Position numbers and translations under genes: made by a program. The notes below the pieces were generated by a model. That model was given only the letters and a program-made list of their open reading frames with translations. It had not been told where the DNA came from and made no database searches. From NCBI GenBank assembly GCA_934438135.1, contig CAKSBP010000058.1:1-16762 (forward strand): a DNA stretch of 16,762 nucleotides. Direction: 5' to 3'. Shown in pieces: positions 6,057 through 14,396 of the stretch; within the stretch, counting starts at the first letter, position 1; each line of letters opens with the position of its first letter. Origin of the DNA: an uncultured Clostridium sp. GTDB taxonomy: Bacteria; Bacillota; Clostridia; Lachnospirales; Lachnospiraceae.

Positions 6057-9000
6057 TTATCCTCTAAAATATTTCACGCCAGATTCAAAAATCATCTGAT
6101 TCTGTTCTCCGTAAATATTTATGGCAACTCCATCGCCACGACGTTCAGAGTGAGCCATTTTGCCCAGTACACGTCCATCTGGGCTTACAATACCTTCAAT
6201 TGCCATATAAGAGCCATTTGGATTAAATGCTTCGTCCATAGTAGCATTTCCATCTACATCTACATACTGAGTTGCTACCTGACCATTTGCAATTAATTTC
6301 TTCAGCCATTTGTCATTTGCAACAAACCTTCCTTCGCCGTGGGAAGCAGGAACTGCATATACCTGGCCAAGTTTTGCAAGCTGTAACCATGGAGATTTAT
6401 TCGTCATAACTTTTGTATAAACAGATTTTGAAATATGACGTCCAATGCTGTTTGTTGTAAGGGTTGGTGTATCTTCTTCAATATCTGTGATTTCGCCATA
6501 AGGTACTAACCCTAATTTGATCAATGCCTGGAAACCATTACAGATACCAAGTGCAAGACCATCTCTCTGCTTAATCAGGTCATTGGCTGCTTCTTTAATC
6601 TTTTCATTACGAAATACAGAAGCGATGAATTTTGCAGAACCGTCTGGTTCATCACCGGCACTAAATCCACCTGGGAACATGATAATCTGAGATTCTTTGA
6701 TTGCCTTTTCAAATGCATTAACCGAATCTGTGATGTTCTGTGCAGTCATGTTTTTAAATACAACCATTTTCACTTCTGCACCAGCTGCTTCAAATGCTTT
6801 TTTGGTATCGTATTCACAGTTTGTACCAGGGAATACTGGAATAAATACTTTTGGCCTTGCAATCTGGTTCTTAGCTGTATAAATTGTCTTTGCATCAAAT
6901 GTTTTCATAACAACATCTTTCTGCTCTACATCAGAAGAAGTAGGATATACTTTTTCCAGTGTATTTGTCCATGCCAAAAGAGCTTCGTCCATTGTAATCT
7001 TCATATCCCCACAGATAAATTCTGGTTCTGCTTTTACATATGCAAATGTTGTAAATGTAAGTCCTGCTTTCTCTAATTTATCCACATCAACATCAGGAAT
7101 TTCAGCTACAATTGCACCGTATTTGGGCTTGAAGAATTCTTTCTTATCCATCTTAGGGCATAAATCCAAACCTAATTTATTACCAAATGCCATTTTGCTG
7201 ACTGCTTCTGCAATACCACCAAAGCCAACTGCGTAAGCAGATACAATTATATGGTCATTGATTAATTTCGTAATCTTTTTGTACATTTCCATTAAGGAAT
7301 CGTATTTTGGTAAATCGTACTCATCTTTTTCAAGATCAAATAATACAACACGATTTCCAGCTTTCTTTAATTCAGGTGTTACAACATCTCCTGTTTTCGC
7401 AATATCAACAGCAAAAGAACAAAGTGTTGGAGGAACATCAATGTCATTAAAGGTTCCAGACATACTGTCTTTACCACCGATAGATGGAAGACCTAATTTC
7501 ATCTGTGCCTCATATGCACCAAGTAAAGCTGCCATTGGCTGTCCCCAGCGTTTTGCATCATTTCCAAGACGTTTGAAGTATTCTTGGAAAGTAAAACGGA
7601 TTTTTGTCATATCTCCACCAGCTGCAACGATTTTTGCAACGGATGAAATGACAGCATAAATAGCACCATGATATGGACTCCAGCTTGTCAAATACGGATC
7701 CATTCCATAACTCATCATGGTTACCGTATCGCATTTTCCTTTTAGTACAGGAAGTTTTGCAATCATTGTCTGAATTGGTGTTAACTGATATTTGCCACCA
7801 TAAGGCATTGTAACAGTTGCGGCTCCAATAGAACTATCAAACATTTCTACAAGACCCTTTTGAGAGCAGACATTTAAATCTTTCAAGTTATCTAACCATG
7901 CTGCCTTAAAGTCTGTTACGTCTTTTTCCTGTGCGAAATAATTTGCTTTTTCATCTGGCATTTCTACCGTAACATCTGTTTCCTGATGAGCACCGTTTGT
8001 ATCAAGGAATGTACGGCTGATATTTACGATTTCTTTTCCTCTCCAGCAAAGAACCAAACGAGGTTCTTCGGTAACAACTGCTACAACTACAGCCTCTAAA
8101 TTTTCTTCCTCTGCATAACCAAGCATTTTATCAACATCTTTCGGATCAACAACGATAGCCATACGTTCCTGTGATTCAGAAATCGCAAGTTCTGTGCCAT
8201 CAAGACCGGCATATTTCTTAGGCACTTTATCTAAGTCGATTCTTAAACCATCTGCTAATTCACCAATTGCTACGGAAACACCACCGGCACCAAAATCGTT
8301 ACATTTTTTAATCATAGAGCTGACTTCTTCACGACGGAATAAACGCTGGATTTTACGCTCTGTAGGGGCATTACCTTTCTGTACCTCAGCGCCACAGGTA
8401 TGGATGGATTCTGTTGTATGGGATTTAGAAGAACCCGTTGCACCACCACAGCCATCACGGCCAGTACGTCCACCAAGTAATACAATGATATCACCTGGGT
8501 CAGAATTTTCACGAATAACATTTTTTCTAGGAGCGGCACCCATAACAGCACCGATCTCCAGTCTCTTTGCTACGTAGTTTGGATGATAAATTTCATTTAC
8601 AAGACCAGTTGCAAGACCAATCTGGTTTCCATAGGAGCTGTAGCCACTTGCAGCACCTTTTACAATCTTTTTCTGAGGAAGCTTTCCTTCTAATGTTTCT
8701 TTTAAAGATTTTGTTGGGTCTGCAGCTCCTGTTACACGCATTGCCTGGTATACATAGCCACGTCCTGACAATGGGTCACGGATCGCACCACCAAGACAGG
8801 TTGCTGCACCACCAAAAGGCTCGATTTCCGTCGGATGGTTGTGTGTTTCATTTTTAAAGAATACAAGCCATTCTTCCATCTTTCCATCAATTTCAATCGG
8901 AACAACAATCGAACATGCATTGATTTCATCGGATTCTTCCATATCATCCAGTTTTCCATCTTTTTTCAGTTTACGCATTGCCATTAAAGCAATATCCATT

Positions 9001-9824
9001 AAGGACACATATTTATCCTCTCTGCCAGCGAAAATTTCTTCTCTGACTTTAGAATAATTATCAAATGTTTCTTTAATAGGTTTGTAATAGTAACCATCTT
9101 CAAATGTTACATTTTTTAATTCTGTCTGAAATGTTGTATGACGGCAGTGATCAGACCAATACGTATCTAATACACGGATTTCTGTCATAGATGGATCACG
9201 TTTCTCTTCTCCTTTATAGTAATTTTGAATATGAAGAAAATCTTTAAATGTCATAGCAAGATCCAGCGAATCATATAAGTTCTTTAAATCTGTTTCATTC
9301 ATATCTTTAAAACCATCAAAAATAATAACATCTTCTGGTTCATCAAATTTCTGTACTAATGTTTCCGGTTTGGAAAGGTCTGTCTCTCTGGAATCAACCG
9401 GATTGATACAGTATGCTTTTATTCTTTCTAAATCTTCATCGCTGATTCCACCAGAAAACACATATGTAGCAGCGGAACGGATAACTGGTTCTTCTGTTTC
9501 TTTTAATAATTTCACGCACTGCTCTGCGGAATCTGCTCTCTGGTCAAATTGTCCTGGCAGGTATTCAACAGAAAATGTTTTATCTCCTTCTTCCATAGAG
9601 AATGTTTCTTCAAATAATATATCAACAGGAGGTTCTGAGAACACAATACTTAACGACTTCTGATACGTTTCTTCACTTAAGTTTTCAATATCGTAGCGAA
9701 CCAGCACTCTTACACCTTTTAATTCTTTCACTCCTAAATATGATTTAATTTCACTTTTCAGTTCTTTTGCACGAACTGCATATTCAGGTCTTTTCTCTAC
9801 ATAAATTCTTCTTACTGTACTCAT
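6057..9824 (-). CDS. purL: Phosphoribosylformylglycinamidine synthase (single-chain PurL)
   Basis: Fourth step of de novo purine synthesis: converts FGAR, ATP and glutamine to FGAM, ADP and glutamate in the cytoplasm. The 1255-residue length fits the long form, in which the synthetase and glutaminase parts that other Firmicutes make as separate PurS, PurL and PurQ are fused. The N-terminal PurS-like region is followed by the synthetase domains with YWSDHCRHTTF (His226 and His229) and ETHNHPTEIEPFGG (from 326). The class I glutaminase domain starts near residue 985 (FIPVFPGTNCEYD) and has the nucleophile Cys1095 in GICNGFQ and the His1162/Glu1164 pair in SHGEG. All key residues are present, so it should be active. 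The start is at 9824, behind AAAGGAG; an in-frame ATG 54 nt upstream lacks a ribosome binding site. It stands alone, away from other pur genes. No purine riboswitch is visible in the leader. Confidence 0.97.
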   Translation of the reverse strand: MSTVRRIYVEKRPEYAVRAKELKSEIKSYLGVKELKGVRVLVRYDIENLSEETYQKSLSIVFSEPPVDILFEETFSMEEGDKTFSVEYLPGQFDQRADSAEQCVKLLKETEEPVIRSAATYVFSGGISDEDLERIKAYCINPVDSRETDLSKPETLVQKFDEPEDVIIFDGFKDMNETDLKNLYDSLDLAMTFKDFLHIQNYYKGEEKRDPSMTEIRVLDTYWSDHCRHTTFQTELKNVTFEDGYYYKPIKETFDNYSKVREEIFAGREDKYVSLMDIALMAMRKLKKDGKLDDMEESDEINACSIVVPIEIDGKMEEWLVFFKNETHNHPTEIEPFGGAATCLGGAIRDPLSGRGYVYQAMRVTGAADPTKSLKETLEGKLPQKKIVKGAASGYSSYGNQIGLATGLVNEIYHPNYVAKRLEIGAVMGAAPRKNVIRENSDPGDIIVLLGGRTGRDGCGGATGSSKSHTTESIHTCGAEVQKGNAPTERKIQRLFRREEVSSMIKKCNDFGAGGVSVAIGELADGLRIDLDKVPKKYAGLDGTELAISESQERMAIVVDPKDVDKMLGYAEEENLEAVVVAVVTEEPRLVLCWRGKEIVNISRTFLDTNGAHQETDVTVEMPDEKANYFAQEKDVTDFKAAWLDNLKDLNVCSQKGLVEMFDSSIGAATVTMPYGGKYQLTPIQTMIAKLPVLKGKCDTVTMMSYGMDPYLTSWSPYHGAIYAVISSVAKIVAAGGDMTKIRFTFQEYFKRLGNDAKRWGQPMAALLGAYEAQMKLGLPSIGGKDSMSGTFNDIDVPPTLCSFAVDIAKTGDVVTPELKKAGNRVVLFDLEKDEYDLPKYDSLMEMYKKITKLINDHIIVSAYAVGFGGIAEAVSKMAFGNKLGLDLCPKMDKKEFFKPKYGAIVAEIPDVDVDKLEKAGLTFTTFAYVKAEPEFICGDMKITMDEALLAWTNTLEKVYPTSSDVEQKDVVMKTFDAKTIYTAKNQIARPKVFIPVFPGTNCEYDTKKAFEAAGAEVKMVVFKNMTAQNITDSVNAFEKAIKESQIIMFPGGFSAGDEPDGSAKFIASVFRNEKIKEAANDLIKQRDGLALGICNGFQALIKLGLVPYGEITDIEEDTPTLTTNSIGRHISKSVYTKVMTNKSPWLQLAKLGQVYAVPASHGEGRFVANDKWLKKLIANGQVATQYVDVDGNATMDEAFNPNGSYMAIEGIVSPDGRVLGKMAHSERRGDGVAINIYGEQNQMIFESGVKYFRG

Positions 9825-9964
9825 AGTAACTCCTTTCCAGAACACATTTACCAATTTAAACTGATAACATCTTACCATACTTTCTTTTATTATTGAAATA
9901 AATATAAATAATTTATTATATAAGAACAGCTAATAATTATATCTGACCTGAATTATCAATGCGA

Positions 9965-10004
9965 AAACAGGCACCCAGCAGTTTTCCCTGCCGGATGCCT
10001 GTTT
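9965..10004 (-). terminator. Terminator of the M14/foldase operon
   Basis: A 17-bp stem (9965-9981 with 9988-10004, two G-T pairs) around a 6-nt loop. On the minus strand it ends in TTTT and then C, so the T-run is short but the stem is very stable. It separates the foldase gene from purL. Confidence 0.75.
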
Positions 10005-10033
10005 GAAGTTCATGCGGTATTTTACTCTTTGGA

Positions 10034-11212
10034 CTATTTGTTGATTACAATTTCACCCATTGTAAGTTTATCCCACTCTTTATCATTCATCTTTACTTTA
10101 TACTTATCTTTCAGCTTATCATACCAGTCATTAAACTTAGAAGTTTCTTCATCCTGAACAACTTTCTTACACTGCTGATCATAAGCTTCAGAATCGTTGT
10201 TATTTGTCATCTTTACAAGATAGTAAGCAGACTTACCTTTGATAACAGTGGAAATCTCATCATTTTTCATTTTCTTTAATACCTTTTCAACATCAGTTGT
10301 AAAAGTACCATCACCAGCAACAAATTTTCCATCAGATGTAAATGTAGATTTGTAGCCTCCATTATCTGTATCTGGAGTTGCTGTTGCTTTTGCATCATCA
10401 GATTTGCTGGAGTTTTTAGCCTGTGGAGTCAGCTTATCAAAATCTTCTGTCTTTGCCTTTTCTGCTAATTCCGTTAATTCTTTTTCATAAGCTGCTAAAT
10501 CTTTCTTAGAAGCTTTTGTTTCTTTTCCTTTACTGTTTGTTGATGTGATAGGAATGGAATAATACTGTACATCATACTGTCTGTAATCTGCTTTCTTTAC
10601 ACCCGCAATCAGTTTATCATCATCAATATCGAAAGAATCAATTAAATCCTGTTTATAACGTTCTGCACATGCTTTCATCTGAAGAACTTTTGTTAAAGAA
10701 CCTTTTGTCAGACCAGCAAGACCTTTCTGTGCCATACTTAAATTCTTTCTTGTTGATTTTACTTCTTTTTCAGCTGTTTTCTTATCTTCTGCATTAATCT
10801 TATATCCTTTGTCTAATGCCTGCTGATATAATACATAAATCTGTTTGTAAGTGTTAACTAATTCGTCTTTAGCAGCTTCTCTGTTTGTTTTTGAGCTGTC
10901 AGACTGGCTTGTCATATCCCAGTAGCTGGAACCATAGAACTGCTGGTAAATCTGATCCATGTAGCTGTACTGTGCTTCTTCCTGATACGCATAATACATC
11001 AGATCCGTCATCGTAACTTTTTCCCCGTCAATTGTAAACTCTGTACGTGGTTTAAAATTATCGTAAATAAGTCCACCAATCATCGCAATTATTAAAACTG
11101 CTGCGACCACAACCATAACGATTGTTTTTGTGCTTGTAGCAAATCCGCTGCCATTTGCCTGCATTACTTTCTTGTTTGCATCACCTTTTAGTGTAGTTTT
11201 ACTACCGTTCAT
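10034..11212 (-). CDS. Membrane-anchored SurA/PrsA-like foldase
   Basis: Protein of 392 residues with a short cytoplasmic N-terminus, one membrane helix (about 30-50, IVMVVVAAVLIIAMIGGLIY) and a large extracytoplasmic part. That part begins with a SurA-N-like helical region (DGEKVTMTDLMYYAYQEEAQY, about 62-80). Its C-terminal half includes a low-complexity Ser/Lys/Thr segment (about 260-285) and a parvulin-like end (VEKVLKKMKNDEISTVIKGKSAYYLVKM), where the VIKGKSAYYLVK part corresponds to the usual GYHIIKV strand. Most of the parvulin catalytic core is hard to recognise, so a chaperone role without isomerase activity is possible. The ATG is preceded by GGAGAG at 8 nt. It lies 36 nt behind the related lipoprotein gene and is probably co-transcribed with it. 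Confidence 0.78.
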   Translation of the reverse strand: MNGSKTTLKGDANKKVMQANGSGFATSTKTIVMVVVAAVLIIAMIGGLIYDNFKPRTEFTIDGEKVTMTDLMYYAYQEEAQYSYMDQIYQQFYGSSYWDMTSQSDSSKTNREAAKDELVNTYKQIYVLYQQALDKGYKINAEDKKTAEKEVKSTRKNLSMAQKGLAGLTKGSLTKVLQMKACAERYKQDLIDSFDIDDDKLIAGVKKADYRQYDVQYYSIPITSTNSKGKETKASKKDLAAYEKELTELAEKAKTEDFDKLTPQAKNSSKSDDAKATATPDTDNGGYKSTFTSDGKFVAGDGTFTTDVEKVLKKMKNDEISTVIKGKSAYYLVKMTNNNDSEAYDQQCKKVVQDEETSKFNDWYDKLKDKYKVKMNDKEWDKLTMGEIVINK

Positions 11213-11248
11213 GCATTTATCTCTCCATTCTTTATATATTCATTAAGT

Positions 11249-12298
11249 CTACTGTTCTTCCTTAAGCACAGTACCCCCAATAACAATCTTTTTCCACTGC
11301 TTCATAGTTTCCACATCTGCAGAATTCTTCAGTTTGTTGTAGTACACATCAAACTGTTTATATTTTGCCTGCTTAATGGCATTTTCCTTTGCGTCTTTAT
11401 AACTATCGCTGGATGTATTCTTTACCAGCCGGACAATATAATATCCAGTGTCCGTCTCAATGATATTGGAAGTATCACCTGGCTTCATTTTTACCACTGT
11501 TTTTTCAATCGCTTCCTCACAGGAGCCATCATTAGGAGTAAAGCTGTAATCTTCTGATTCCAGTGTTGTGTTTGGATCTATCAGCACATCTTCCAGATTC
11601 TCAGCTTTCTTGGCTTCCTTTAATACTTCCTTCAGGCTTTCATATCCCATCTCATTCAATTCGTCTGATTTCTTCACCTGCGTACCATCCTGATTATACG
11701 TAATCTTGGAAAATCCGATGGTTTCCACATCATACTGGGTATATTCTTCCTTTTTAATATCCTTGACTGCCTCGTCCTCGTCAACCTGATAAGTCTCCAT
11801 TACATCCGCAAAATACTTGGAAACTAATGCTTTCTTCTCTTCCATTTTCTTTAAGAATGAGAGATCTGCTCCTATCGTTTCTTTTTGGTCTTCCGGCATT
11901 GTGCTAAGAGTCTCCTCTGCGTTTTCCTTACAGGTCTTCTTTTCTTTTTCTGTCAATGTATAGCCTTCACTGATTGCCTTATCATACAGAATTGTCTCCC
12001 GGACAATGGTGTCATAAAGTTCTTCTTTTAGACTGTCTCTTGTTGTCACTCCGTTCACAATTTCGCTTTCCCAGTAATTTTTCTTATACTGTTCTTCAAA
12101 AGTGCTTCGGTATTGGTCATTCTCCAGTTCTGTTTTCCAGACCTGGTAAAGTACTTCATCCAGATAAATACTGGAATCGTTAATCGTCATAACCAGAACT
12201 GTCTTGTTCTGTGGTGTCGTTTCTCTTTTGCTACAGCCTGACAGACAGCCCGCCAGCATTGCAAGCATTAATATAAAACAAATTTTACTTCTGATAAT
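11249..12298 (-). CDS. Lipoprotein, SurA/PrsA-like foldase, probable ATT start
   Basis: Predicted lipoprotein with an N-terminal SurA-like helical region and a C-terminal parvulin-like stretch (VVKMKPGDTSNIIETDTGYYIVRLVK). It is related in layout to the next gene. The first in-frame ATG (12268) would give MLAMLAGC, with no charged n-region and no ribosome binding site at the right distance. An ideal AAAGGAG (12306-12312) instead lies 7 nt before an in-frame ATT (12298). Starting there gives a textbook signal of 349-residue total: charged IRSK, a hydrophobic IC-FILMLAMLAG run, and lipobox LAG-C18 (or LSG-C22). ATT start codons are rare but known, for example in infC. The alternative is ATC one codon later, or a recent ATG to ATT change. 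The gap to the M14-like gene upstream is 45 nt, without a terminator. Probable role: folding of exported proteins. Confidence 0.75.
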   Translation of the reverse strand: MIRSKICFILMLAMLAGCLSGCSKRETTPQNKTVLVMTINDSSIYLDEVLYQVWKTELENDQYRSTFEEQYKKNYWESEIVNGVTTRDSLKEELYDTIVRETILYDKAISEGYTLTEKEKKTCKENAEETLSTMPEDQKETIGADLSFLKKMEEKKALVSKYFADVMETYQVDEDEAVKDIKKEEYTQYDVETIGFSKITYNQDGTQVKKSDELNEMGYESLKEVLKEAKKAENLEDVLIDPNTTLESEDYSFTPNDGSCEEAIEKTVVKMKPGDTSNIIETDTGYYIVRLVKNTSSDSYKDAKENAIKQAKYKQFDVYYNKLKNSADVETMKQWKKIVIGGTVLKEEQ

Positions 12299-12343
12299 AC
12301 AATAACTCCTTTCTCTGACAGGCTGCTTTTCCTATCACTTATA

Positions 12344-13279
12344 TCACATATGCAGCCTTCGAAGCAGCTGGTACACAATACCATTCTGCATTACAAGCGG
12401 CTTTGTATGCGAGAAAAATATAACTCCGTCGCTTGGTGCCAGAATCTGGGAAATAACTTCTCCTTCCATCGGATTAATTACTTCTGCAAGCAGTTCTCCA
12501 AATTTTACTTCATCGCCTGGTTTCTTAAGTGGACGATAAATACCCGATACATCCACACGAATCGGCATAAGTGCCTCTTCTTCAATAATAGATGCAATGT
12601 ACCCACTATGACAGTTAAATTTAATAATACCCATTCTTGTCAGGAAACGAAGCACAGATGCTACCATCTGTGATTCCGAATCCTCATCAATAGTTTCTGT
12701 CGCATTCGAGTAAACCGAAAAAGCACTTGTCCCATTAATCTGCCAATTATAGTTAAGCGTTCCATAATCAAATGGCTCTGGCTTTCTTAAAACAACAAAC
12801 GGAAGTCCAAACAGGTTTGCAAGACTGGAATTCTCATCCCCGGTCTCCATCAGCCTTACATGAGGCAGAAATTCACCAGGTGTATGGAAACTTGCAAACT
12901 GGATTCCATAATTATAACCGCTGACTTTCTCAAATACAGCTGCTGCAATCCGTTCCGTCGTTTCTCCTTCCATATCTCCCGGAAATTTCTTGTTAATATC
13001 GGAATTATCCATTGCCCAGAAACGCTTCTCAATATTCATAGAGTAATAGTTTACTGAGGGAATGACAAGGATTTTGTTATTTGATAAAATTCCTCCCGTT
13101 CTCTCCAATTTTGATAAGATTCTTACCAGCTGTGAGCAGGCATAAAGCTGCTGCACTTCATTTCCTCTCGTCGGTCCCACAATACATGCAGACTTATTTC
13201 CTTTACCAAAAGTATAGCCATAAATCTTCATTTCTTCCCGGTAAGGTGCCTGCAAAGAAAAGATAACTTCCTTTATCAT
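12344..13279 (-). CDS. Degenerate M14 (AstE/aspartoacylase-like) paralogue
   Basis: Protein of 311 residues, clearly related to the upstream M14 enzyme through the same fold order, an FPG segment (NKKFPG, 96-101) and the same C-terminal beta-rich region with VINPMEGEV. The catalytic residues are lost, however. The HGxE zinc motif reads GPTRGNE (Arg38 in place of His; Glu41 kept), the second zinc His is replaced by Ala129 (QFASFH instead of DIHASD), and the general-base Glu has no counterpart where the partner has LAVEMG. The frame is intact and the ribosome binding site is retained, so this looks like a pseudoenzyme rather than a pseudogene. Its ATG overlaps the TGA of the partner (ATGA), so translation is coupled and the two proteins probably assemble together. 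Substrate unknown. Confidence 0.8.
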   Translation of the reverse strand: MIKEVIFSLQAPYREEMKIYGYTFGKGNKSACIVGPTRGNEVQQLYACSQLVRILSKLERTGGILSNNKILVIPSVNYYSMNIEKRFWAMDNSDINKKFPGDMEGETTERIAAAVFEKVSGYNYGIQFASFHTPGEFLPHVRLMETGDENSSLANLFGLPFVVLRKPEPFDYGTLNYNWQINGTSAFSVYSNATETIDEDSESQMVASVLRFLTRMGIIKFNCHSGYIASIIEEEALMPIRVDVSGIYRPLKKPGDEVKFGELLAEVINPMEGEVISQILAPSDGVIFFSHTKPLVMQNGIVYQLLRRLHM

Positions 13280-14214
13280 GTAAATGCACCTCCTAAAACC
13301 CGGGCTATCAGGGAACCTTCATAGACAACTGGATACTCCCTGAGAGAAAACACCATGCCGCTGACTGGTGCAACAATACTCTGCTTCAATGTTCCCTCAA
13401 GAGGATCAATAATGTTTCCTACAATATCTCCTTCTTTAATCCCCCTCCAATGCTCTATGTATGGAACAAAGATTCCCGGTGCCTGTGCGTGGATGAGTTC
13501 TACTTCTCCGTCTGTCGACACAATTGGCTTTCTGGATTCCTTTACCTGTCCATCCCATATGCCTAGTTTCTTCATGACACAAAATAAACCATCGACAATC
13601 TGATCGCCGAATGATTTCGTCAGTCTCATGCCAACACCCATTTCTACTGCAAGAGTTGGAACATTCAACTGATTCAATGAATGTGCTAATGTTGCCTCGA
13701 TAACAGTCTGTGACTCGTATGCCCAAATGAAATCTACATTCAGTTCCATCGCATAATCGAAAAGTGTATCAATGTTCTCTGTCCGGATTCTAACCTGCGG
13801 AATCTCCCTTATAAATATGTCACTTGCATGAATATCAATACATAAGTCGGCCCCTTTAGCATCCTCTACAATACTGGCTGCAACATTTTCAACCAAATCC
13901 CCTTCACGTGTTCCCGGAAAGCATCGGTTCATGTCTATATCAAATGTCGGGATACCTCGTGTAATGGACTCTACGCCTAATGGATTCGCACAAGGATATA
14001 CGTCAACAATACCTTTAAGATTAGTCAGATTTTCCTGTATTCTCCGAATAAGTTCATAGCATACATACTGCCCTTCCAGTTCGTCACCATGAATACCTGT
14101 TACAATGCATAGCCTTTTTTCTTTGCCAGTCAGGTCTGCTGGCCTAAGCGTCTGTTTCTTAATCGTTAGTACTTCGCCTACCGGCAGTCCGACTGATATA
14201 ACAGTTTCGACCAC
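13276..14214 (-). CDS. M14-family succinylglutamate desuccinylase/aspartoacylase-like hydrolase
   Basis: Zinc-dependent deacylase-type enzyme of 312 residues. Visible catalytic features are the HGDE motif (His42, Glu45), FDIDMNRCFPG (91-101) with the substrate-binding Asn/Arg, the third zinc ligand His129 in DIHASD, and the catalytic Glu191 in LAVEMG. The C-terminal domain (about 230-305) is beta-rich, like the lid domain of aspartoacylases. The family cleaves acyl groups from N-acyl amino acids; the exact substrate cannot be read from the sequence. The start is GTG behind AAGGAAG. It is the first gene of a probable operon with its degenerate paralogue and two foldase-like proteins, under a consensus promoter. 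A LysR regulator and azlCD are divergent, so amino-acid metabolism is a fair guess. Confidence 0.88.
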   Translation of the reverse strand: MVETVISVGLPVGEVLTIKKQTLRPADLTGKEKRLCIVTGIHGDELEGQYVCYELIRRIQENLTNLKGIVDVYPCANPLGVESITRGIPTFDIDMNRCFPGTREGDLVENVAASIVEDAKGADLCIDIHASDIFIREIPQVRIRTENIDTLFDYAMELNVDFIWAYESQTVIEATLAHSLNQLNVPTLAVEMGVGMRLTKSFGDQIVDGLFCVMKKLGIWDGQVKESRKPIVSTDGEVELIHAQAPGIFVPYIEHWRGIKEGDIVGNIIDPLEGTLKQSIVAPVSGMVFSLREYPVVYEGSLIARVLGGAFT

Positions 14215-14252
14215 TTTTTTATCTTCCTTTCAATAAAATACACTACGAAAAT

Positions 14253-14281
14253 ATTATACCCCACAGCGAATTAACTGTCAA
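14253..14281 (-). promoter_or_regulatory. Consensus promoter of the M14/foldase operon
   Basis: On the minus strand, TTGACA and TATAAT are both full consensus, with a 17-nt spacer. The start lies about 30 nt before the GTG start codon. Confidence 0.85.
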
Positions 14282-14329
14282 ACAATCCAAGTGTAACATG
14301 AAAAAGTGATAATTTTGTGTTCTTGGAAG

Positions 14330-14358
14330 TTGTATCTTCAAAATAAATGTGCTATCAT
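14330..14358 (+). promoter_or_regulatory. Promoter of the LysR-azlCD unit
   Basis: TTGTAT and TATCAT are separated by 17 nt. It lies about 50 nt from the divergent promoter's -35, so a regulator bound here could act on both directions. Confidence 0.5.
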
Positions 14359-14364
14359 AATGCA

Positions 14365-14381
14365 TATAAGTAAAACTTATA
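14365..14381 (+). promoter_or_regulatory. Possible LysR operator palindrome
   Basis: A 7-3-7 perfect inverted repeat, TATAAGT-AAA-ACTTATA, sits at the predicted transcription start. It contains the T-N11-A pattern typical of LysR binding sites. It could serve autorepression, or be a leader hairpin. Confidence 0.45.
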
Positions 14382-14396
14382 AATGGAGATGAAATC

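Noticed and set aside
8194..8857. Open frames on the plus strand and in a second minus frame within purL
   Set aside because: They lie inside the conserved purL coding sequence, have no ribosome binding sites and no family-like features.
9825..9878. Upstream in-frame ATG extending purL by 18 residues
   Set aside because: It has no ribosome binding site, and the extension is absent from the usual family start; AAAGGAG precedes the ATG at 9824.
9825..9964. Possible purine riboswitch upstream of purL
   Set aside because: The leader is AT-rich and lacks the conserved purine-riboswitch core; only weak -10-like sequences are visible.
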